Below are positions 5,169 to 9,147 of a stretch of 9,147 bases of DNA, one piece after another (positions within the stretch are counted from its first letter, which is position 1; each line of letters opens with the position of its first letter). Origin of the DNA: JACQSR01 sp042577505. Its GTDB lineage: Archaea; Nanobdellota; Nanobdellia; Woesearchaeales; JACQSR01. Both the position numbers and the translations under genes were made by a program. The stretch lies in the NCBI GenBank assembly GCA_042577505.1, contig JBHPEA010000041.1:1-9147 (forward strand). Direction: 5' to 3'. Under the pieces are notes generated by a model. It did not search any database. It was not told the DNA's origin and saw only the letters and a program-made list of their open reading frames with translations.

Positions 5169-6320
5169 ATGAAAAGAGCGTTTGTACTATTGGTTATGCT
5201 AGTCCTGGTCTCTAGTGCTGTTTCTGCTATAAATGTAAGGTTAAATCAGGAATTTTCGCTTTCTGAAGGTCAAACCGCAGATTTTGCAGGGACTACTGTT
5301 TCAGTTACATTAGTGTCAATTGAGAATCCAACTTGTATGTCAGGGAGTTTTTGTTTAAAGAAAGCAAATGTTGTAATCTCACAGGCTAACTATGATGATA
5401 TTAATGTGTCTTTATATGAAGGAGAATCTCAGGAATTCTTGAAATTACCTTTGTATCTTGATTCATCACAATTTTCATTCTTAGGTATGAGGGGAAAAGA
5501 AGGGATTTTTATTATTCAGACGTTAAAAGTAGAGCTTGAGAAAAATTCTTTTTTGCCAAGAGAACCAATAGTAATTAGAGCAACAAATACTGGTGTAAAA
5601 CCTTTAGTTATTGTTAGAGGAGGGATCTGTGACCCTTCATTTTCAGTATACGATGGGGAGAAATTCCTAAAACTTCTTCCTGAAAAATACTGTACACCAG
5701 CAGTAGGTAGAGTTATTTTAAGAGAGAATGAAACAAAAATTGTAGCTACATGGGATCAAAAATATTTTGATAAATGTAAGTATGCAGATTGCGAAGGGGA
5801 TTATGCACCTCAGGGAGATTATTACTTATTTGTGAATAGAATTAAAAAACAAATTGCTATTTATGATCCTAATAAAATCTATATAGTTTCCGAGAAGTCT
5901 TATCCTGAAGGCACACCAATCACAATCGCAGCTCAGAATACAGGGAATTCAGAGGTTGAGATTACTACATCACCTGGTTGCGTATCTGGATTTACAATTA
6001 AAGAAAAAGGTGGCAAAAAATTGTTATTGAACCCACCTGGTCAATGTACTGAAACTTCTATTTTGACATTATTGCCAGGTCATTTCCAAGATCTTTCTGC
6101 ATGGAATCAACTCGCTTACAATCACTGTACAAGTGCAGATTGCGAAGGGATTCAAGTAGCTCAAGGAACTTACGTTGTGGAATTGAATATTGAAGGAACA
6201 AAAGTTGACAAAGAGATAGTTATTACCGGACCTGTTGCTCCACCCCCGCCACCTCCACCCCCTCCAGAGACTGAAGAGAAAGGTTTCTTTGCTGGGATTT
6301 GGGAATGGTTGTTTGGATAA
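5169..6320 (+). CDS. Secreted cysteine-rich two-repeat protein with polyproline and aromatic C-terminal tail
   Basis: 383 residues. A classic signal peptide (MKRAF, hydrophobic core 5-19, likely cleavage after SAVSA at 20) predicts export. Residues 21-117 form a beta-rich domain with one Cys pair (56, 62). Two homologous beta-sandwich repeats follow, about 119-222 and 237-340, each with an 'NTG' turn, four cysteines (154, 175, 203, 208 and 271, 293, 320, 325), a W-[DN]-Q motif (195-197, 312-314), an ADCEG block and a Q-G-[DT]-Y strand. The layout resembles BsuPI/FlgD-type immunoglobulin-like domains. Nine consecutive prolines (358-366) lead to an acidic linker and a short terminal stretch, KGFFAGIWEWLFG, too short for a standard transmembrane helix but apt for membrane-interface binding or sorting. 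Likely a cell-surface adhesion or protease-inhibitor-like protein; that is inference. Leaderless start at 5169. Convergent with the aminopeptidase gene. Confidence 0.85.
   Translation: MKRAFVLLVMLVLVSSAVSAINVRLNQEFSLSEGQTADFAGTTVSVTLVSIENPTCMSGSFCLKKANVVISQANYDDINVSLYEGESQEFLKLPLYLDSSQFSFLGMRGKEGIFIIQTLKVELEKNSFLPREPIVIRATNTGVKPLVIVRGGICDPSFSVYDGEKFLKLLPEKYCTPAVGRVILRENETKIVATWDQKYFDKCKYADCEGDYAPQGDYYLFVNRIKKQIAIYDPNKIYIVSEKSYPEGTPITIAAQNTGNSEVEITTSPGCVSGFTIKEKGGKKLLLNPPGQCTETSILTLLPGHFQDLSAWNQLAYNHCTSADCEGIQVAQGTYVVELNIEGTKVDKEIVITGPVAPPPPPPPPPETEEKGFFAGIWEWLFG
5523..6188 (+). repeat. Two tandem protein-level repeats within the secreted protein
   Basis: Repeat copies span about 5523-5834 and 5877-6188, 104 residues each, aligned by cysteines with spacings 21, 28, 5 and 22, 27, 5. 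Most of the DNA has diverged, but TGCAGATTGCGAAGGG is identical at 5783-5798 and 6134-6149, including silent positions. Confidence 0.8.
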
Positions 6321-6361
6321 ATTCTTGTTTATTAAGTTAAATCGATTATTTTACTTTTAAA

Positions 6362-6400
6362 GCATACTATAATGTAGTAGTTTCTTCTATATAGTATTGC
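6362..6400. repeat. Short inverted repeat downstream of the secreted-protein gene
   Basis: ATACTATA (6364-6371) pairs with TATAGTAT (6390-6397); a GC/GC closing pair (6362-6363 with 6399-6400) extends it across one bulged T, leaving an 18-base loop. It could stabilise the 3' end of the upstream mRNA or be the first hairpin of a structured RNA together with 6412-6498. Confidence 0.45.
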
Positions 6401-6411
6401 GTGATTATAAA

Positions 6412-6498
6412 AATCCTGAGATCCAATATAAGAATGCTAGTATCCCGACATAAAAAATATGGAGGTGTATGACCCAAAAAATATTGGATCTTGGGATT
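6412..6498 (+). repeat. 18-bp inverted repeat with 51-base loop in the convergent intergenic region
   Basis: Arms at 6412-6429 and 6481-6498 form 18 continuous pairs in plus-strand RNA: 16 Watson-Crick plus adjacent U6417-G6493 and G6418-U6492. The inner 11 pairs are perfect. In minus-strand RNA the two wobbles become A-C mismatches, so the structure favours the plus strand. The loop contains CATA/TATG that can pair internally and a perfect GGAGGTG. The right arm ends at the aminopeptidase stop codon. It could be a 3' UTR element, a convergent terminator, an unrecognised small RNA, or a relic of a small mobile element. Confidence 0.55.
6452..6481 (-). terminator. Possible T-tract terminator of the aminopeptidase gene
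   Basis: Two T6 tracts on the minus strand (6481-6476 and 6457-6452) lie 17-46 bases after the TGA at 6500-6498. Archaeal polymerase can stop at such tracts; the inverted repeat overlaps this region. Confidence 0.35.
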
Positions 6499-7931
6499 CA
6501 CTCTTCTAAGAATTTTATGAATGTTCTCAAACAAACCCCTGTACCGCCCCTTTTCTTATAGGAGTTGTCAGAGTTAGCCCATCCTGCAGCTCCTATATCA
6601 AGATGGATCCAAGGAGTTTTTTCTATGAAGTTTGATAAGAATATTCCACCTACGATAGTTCCAGGTCCCACACTCTCTTTTGGAACATTTCTAAAATCTG
6701 CAATATCGCTTTTTATTAGATCTTTGTAATCATCAATCAAAGGAAGCTCCCACATTTTTTCGTCGGTCTTTTCAGATGCTTTCATTAGTTTTGTTTTCAA
6801 ATCATTATCATTAGACATTAGCGAGACTATTTCATGTCCCAGTGCAATTATGCTAGCACCAGTTAGAGTTGCAATGTCTATAATTGCTTTAGGTTTGTAA
6901 GTTTTTTCTGCATAACTTATTGCATCCATTAACAGCAATCTTCCTTCTGCATCAGTGTTAGCCACTTCAACTGTCTTTCCATTGTAAGCTTTAAGGATAT
7001 CTCCAGGTCGATATGCTTTTGATCCAGGTTTATTCTCAGCAACCGGAATTACTACAACTACTCTTTTTTTGATCTTTAATTCAATAGCTGCTTTTACCGT
7101 ACCTAATACAGTAGCAGCTCCAGCCATATCACTTTTCATATCTTCCATGTAGGATCCTGGTTTTAGGTCTAAACCACCACTATCAAAAGTTATTCCCTTT
7201 CCTATTAATACAATAGGAGATCCTTTATTTGAATTGTAATCAATAAGAATTAATTTTGGTTCTTTGTCACTTCCTTTTCCTACGTTTTCAATTCCACCCA
7301 TACCAAGTTTTTTAATTTCTTTTATGTCTAGTACTTTAACATTGGTGTTTAGTTTCTTTGCTTCATTTGCTAGTGTTTCTGTAGTTACTGTGTTTGCAGG
7401 TTCGTTAATAAGATCTCTTACGTAACAAACGTTATTTGCAAGAATTTCTGCTCTTTTAACATCATTTTCTTTATGATCTCCTAATAGCGTGACCTCTTCG
7501 ATCTCTTTGATTTTTTCTTTTTCTGTTTTGTATTTGTTAAAATCATATAATCCAAGGATGATGCCTTCAACGATTGCTCCTGTATCACCCACTAAAGATG
7601 TTGAGTATTTTTTTGTTCCTTGGTCTCTAATCAGTTTTGCAGTTTTTGCTGAAACTCTTCTCAGTTTCTCTCTTGAGAATTCAGCTTTCTTTCCCAATCC
7701 CACCAAGATTATCTTTTTTACTAAGGATTTTCTATGTGTGTTGATAATCTTAAGTTGGTCTTTTTCTCCTTTGAATTCCTTTGAACTTAATAAGTAAGAG
7801 ATCTCGTTGTTAATTAAATTGTCAATTTCTTTTACTTTTGGTTCTAGCTTACCCCCTTCAAATAATCCAATAATTAGAACATCTGTTTCATGATTCGAAA
7901 CGTCTTCCTTTGATATGTTTATCTTTACCAT
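6498..7931 (-). CDS. pepA: Leucyl aminopeptidase, peptidase family M17
   Basis: 477 residues from ATG 7931. Cytosolic two-metal aminopeptidase that removes N-terminal residues from peptides, usually as a hexamer. The N-terminal domain opens VKINISKEDV and includes KKIILVGLG (72-80). The catalytic domain carries all expected ligands: K245 and D250 in GKGITFDSGG, D268 in MKSDMAGAA, D327 and E329 in the NTDAEGRL signature, with catalytic K257 and R331. The length is normal. An in-frame GTG at 7949 would add six residues, but a TATA box at 7955-7962 is centred 27 nt from ATG 7931 and only 9 nt from that GTG; the ATG also gives the usual family N-terminus, so it is preferred. A second TATA-like stretch at 7971-7979 could serve the GTG. 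Divergent from the VTT gene and convergent with the secreted-protein gene. Likely role: peptide turnover or amino acid salvage. Confidence 0.95.
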   Translation of the reverse strand: MVKINISKEDVSNHETDVLIIGLFEGGKLEPKVKEIDNLINNEISYLLSSKEFKGEKDQLKIINTHRKSLVKKIILVGLGKKAEFSREKLRRVSAKTAKLIRDQGTKKYSTSLVGDTGAIVEGIILGLYDFNKYKTEKEKIKEIEEVTLLGDHKENDVKRAEILANNVCYVRDLINEPANTVTTETLANEAKKLNTNVKVLDIKEIKKLGMGGIENVGKGSDKEPKLILIDYNSNKGSPIVLIGKGITFDSGGLDLKPGSYMEDMKSDMAGAATVLGTVKAAIELKIKKRVVVVIPVAENKPGSKAYRPGDILKAYNGKTVEVANTDAEGRLLLMDAISYAEKTYKPKAIIDIATLTGASIIALGHEIVSLMSNDNDLKTKLMKASEKTDEKMWELPLIDDYKDLIKSDIADFRNVPKESVGPGTIVGGIFLSNFIEKTPWIHLDIGAAGWANSDNSYKKRGGTGVCLRTFIKFLEE

Positions 7932-7954
7932 TCCTTTTGTGGTTGTCACAAATT

Positions 7955-7962
7955 TTTATAAA
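7955..7962. promoter_or_regulatory. Palindromic TATA box possibly shared by pepA and the VTT gene
   Basis: TTTATAAA is identical on both strands. Its centre lies about 27 nt from ATG 7931 (minus) and about 26 nt from ATG 7985 (plus), both exactly right for leaderless initiation. BRE-like flanks are ATAACC for the minus direction and ACAAATT for the plus. The minus flank looks stronger. No other good TATA box lies at the right distance from either ATG. Confidence 0.6.
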
Positions 7963-7984
7963 GGTTATGTAAACTTAAAGGTTG

Positions 7985-8671
7985 ATGAGAAAAAGAATAC
8001 CAAGTGCCATCATTCTTGTTATTTTGTTATCGATATTCTTTATATTTTGGTATTTCGATATTGGATTCTTTTTAACAGAAGAGAGTTTTAGAGATAATAA
8101 AGAAATGTTGAGAGATTATGTTGATAATAATTATTCTCTTTCAGTTGTTGCTTTTATCCTGATTTATATGATAGTAGCTGCTTTATCTATTCCAGGATCT
8201 TTAGTATTAACGGTCAGTTCAGGATTTCTTTTTGGAGCATTATATGGAGGGATATTTGCAATAATTGGAGCAACGTTAGGAGGTACTATAGCATTTTTAC
8301 TCACTCGTTATTTTTTTGGGAATTGGATTCAAGATAGATATGGGGATAGGTTAAAGAAATTTAAACAGGAACTTAGGGAAAACGGTGCTAATTATCTTCT
8401 TACTATGAGGTTTATTCCAATATTTCCTTTTTTTCTAATTAATGTAGCTGCAGGATTGGCTAAAATTCCAATTTTTAGATTTATATGGACGACTTTTTTT
8501 GGAGTTCTTCCAGGATCATTTATTATTGCTTATGCTGGATGGCAAATCAATACAATAGATAAATTTTCAGATATTTTTTCTTTAGATGTGCTTATAGCAT
8601 TTGGTTTATTAGCATTATTAGCTATATCTCCAGTTATTTATAGAAAAATTAGGAAGTTATTGTTGAGATAG
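7985..8671 (+). CDS. VTT-domain membrane protein, TVP38/TMEM64 (DedA-related) family
   Basis: 228 residues, integral to the cytoplasmic membrane. Hydrophobic segments fall at about 7-30, 52-72, 74-109 (two re-entrant or membrane stretches), 139-159, 162-187 and 200-220. The VTT core is clear: a GFLFGALYGG turn followed by GATLGGTIAFLLTRYF (residues 80-110), a charged loop, then RFIPIFPFFLINVAAGL (142-158) and TFFGVLPGSF (170-179). The second block matches the conserved 'R-x-x-P-x-x-P-x-x-x-x-N-x-x-A-G' motif. Related proteins are implicated in lipid scrambling or polyprenyl-phosphate recycling; the archaeal function is not established. A TTG at 7982 could add one residue, but ATG 7985 is the right distance from the TATA box at 7955-7962. 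Its last 15 bases overlap the convergent lipoprotein gene. Confidence 0.9.
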   Translation: MRKRIPSAIILVILLSIFFIFWYFDIGFFLTEESFRDNKEMLRDYVDNNYSLSVVAFILIYMIVAALSIPGSLVLTVSSGFLFGALYGGIFAIIGATLGGTIAFLLTRYFFGNWIQDRYGDRLKKFKQELRENGANYLLTMRFIPIFPFFLINVAAGLAKIPIFRFIWTTFFGVLPGSFIIAYAGWQINTIDKFSDIFSLDVLIAFGLLALLAISPVIYRKIRKLLLR

Positions 8672-8911
8672 ATAACCAACAAAAATAATTGATCCAACGA
8701 ATCCTGTTAGTATTGCAGCAGCTTCTAAATAGTCAGTTGTTGTCATTTGTTTATCTTCTTCTTTTTTTAGCTCTTGGTGTTCGATTTTTACTTGTGTATC
8801 TAAACTAGGATTTGGACATGTTTCTTGGATAGGTTGCATACTAGAACATCCTAGTGTTAAAGCAGCATACGTAGCTGCGACTAAACCAGTATAATGTTTG
8901 ATCCCTTCCAT
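8657..8911 (-). CDS. Hypothetical small lipoprotein-like protein with C-terminal membrane anchor
   Basis: 84 residues, no recognised family. The N-terminus (MEGIKHY then hydrophobic residues to L20, G21, C22) resembles a lipoprotein signal, with C22-S-S as the acylation site; the -3 residue is Thr rather than Leu, so the lipobox is imperfect. A short hydrophilic linker with a second Cys (32) and a charged helix (HQELKKEEDK, 45-54) leads to a C-terminal hydrophobic segment at about 64-81 and a short polar end. Both ends could thus be membrane-bound, with a 40-residue linker outside. Leaderless start at 8911, TATA centre about 25 nt upstream. Tail-to-tail overlap of 15 bases with the VTT gene. 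If not a lipoprotein, it is a small two-span membrane protein. Confidence 0.65.
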   Translation of the reverse strand: MEGIKHYTGLVAATYAALTLGCSSMQPIQETCPNPSLDTQVKIEHQELKKEEDKQMTTTDYLEAAAILTGFVGSIIFVGYLSQQ

Positions 8912-8932
8912 AGATGTTGGGTAGTAGAGATT

Positions 8933-8940
8933 GATTTAAA
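8933..8940 (-). promoter_or_regulatory. TATA box of the lipoprotein-like gene, leaderless
   Basis: Minus strand TTTAAATC, centred about 25 nt before ATG 8911. It begins directly after the stop codon (8943-8941) of the upstream winged-helix gene, so a separate promoter is squeezed into a 29-base gap. Confidence 0.55.
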
Positions 8941-9147
8941 TTATTTTTTCTTTAGAATAATAACATTGCCACGACCTTTTTTAATTTTTTCTAGGTAGCC
9001 TTTGTGTTCTAGGTCTGTGACCATTAAAGATACTTTTGCTTCTGATTGGGGGAAGTTCTTTCTAATGTCTTTTTGAGTAGTTCTTCCACCCTCTTTCTTA
9101 AACTTCTCTTTAGCAATATTGAATCTCTTCTCAGCTTCCTTTAATTT
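8941..9147 (-). CDS. Winged helix-turn-helix protein, C-terminal part (5' end beyond right edge)
   Basis: The last 68 codons before a TAA at 8943-8941; the start lies outside the window. The fragment begins with a charged helix (KLKEAEKRFNIAKEKF), then a winged-helix domain: GGRTTQKDIRKNFPQSEAKV (residues 20-39) is the helix-turn-helix, SLMVTDLEHKGYLEKI (40-55) the recognition and following helix, and KKGRGNVIILKK (56-67) the wing. This is the common archaeal MarR-like C-terminal wHTH of the type often attached to membrane or sensor regions. It probably binds DNA as a transcription regulator; targets are unknown and the missing N-terminus decides the subtype. The downstream lipoprotein-like gene has its own TATA box, but could also be reached by readthrough. 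Confidence 0.75.
   Translation of the reverse strand, partial: KLKEAEKRFNIAKEKFKKEGGRTTQKDIRKNFPQSEAKVSLMVTDLEHKGYLEKIKKGRGNVIILKKK

Noticed and set aside
6401..6419. Possible C/D-box RNA (GTGATTA near CTGA)
   Set aside because: The boxes are only nine bases apart, the C box has a mismatch, and no C'/D' pair or K-turn stem is evident.
6469..6561. A 30-codon plus-strand frame starting one base after a perfect GGAGGTG
   Set aside because: The Shine-Dalgarno-like stretch is too close to the ATG, the frame overlaps pepA antisense, and the product shows no domain features.
7489..7797. Plus-strand frame opposite the N-terminal part of pepA
   Set aside because: pepA is a clear M17 enzyme in the other strand; the antisense product has no family features.
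7932..7949. GTG start six codons upstream for pepA
   Set aside because: It would lie only about nine bases from the TATA box; ATG 7931 gives the right spacing and the usual family N-terminus.
1..9147. tRNA, rRNA, CRISPR array, insertion sequence or attachment site
   Set aside because: No cloverleaf, rRNA motif, regularly spaced repeat, transposase or integrase signature was seen by eye on either strand.

Overview
The window reads as AT-rich, gene-dense archaeal DNA, most likely from a small-genome DPANN lineage of the Woesearchaeota/Pacearchaeota/Nanoarchaeota kind. That assignment is an inference. It rests on BRE/TATA-like boxes centred about 24-30 nt before most start codons (leaderless genes), an MJ1316/DUF504 protein, an archaeal-type winged-helix protein, lysine-rich proteins, and convergent genes that abut or overlap by a few bases. 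No tRNA, rRNA, CRISPR array, transposase or phage gene was seen.

Layout, left to right. At 1-478 (minus) lies the 5' part of an IDI-like Nudix hydrolase that runs off the left edge; its N-terminus is split from the body by a frameshift near codon 16. At 667-1044 (plus) is a small membrane-anchored protein with four cysteines. At 3468-1041 (minus) is a tightly coupled operon: adenosylcobalamin-dependent ribonucleotide reductase (nrdJ), cob(I)alamin adenosyltransferase (cobA/cobO type) and a small MJ1316/DUF504 protein. Two unrecognised genes, 3766-3509 (minus) and 3847-4284 (plus), diverge from a short shared promoter region. At 5082-4288 (minus) is a protein with a restriction-endonuclease-like N-terminus. 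At 5169-6320 (plus) is a secreted, cysteine-rich two-repeat protein with a polyproline stretch and an aromatic C-terminal tail. A 177-base convergent intergenic region at 6321-6497 holds two inverted repeats. At 7931-6498 (minus) is an M17 leucyl aminopeptidase, divergent from a VTT/TVP38-type membrane protein at 7985-8671 (plus). At 8911-8657 (minus) is a small putative lipoprotein with a second membrane anchor, and at 9147-8941 (minus) the C-terminal winged helix of a regulator entering from the right edge.

The clearest functional unit is the nrdJ operon: the adenosyltransferase can make the coenzyme B12 that the reductase needs to make deoxynucleotides, and the overlapping reading frames suggest coupled synthesis. 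No corrinoid biosynthesis or import gene is in the window, so salvage of corrinoid is a reasonable inference. The other genes look like independent short transcription units. The most unusual signals are a palindromic TATA box (TTTATAAA) placed so that it could serve both the aminopeptidase and the VTT gene as leaderless transcripts; a long inverted repeat whose wobble pairs work only in plus-strand RNA; and a broken Nudix gene whose promoter still points at the orphaned upstream start codon.
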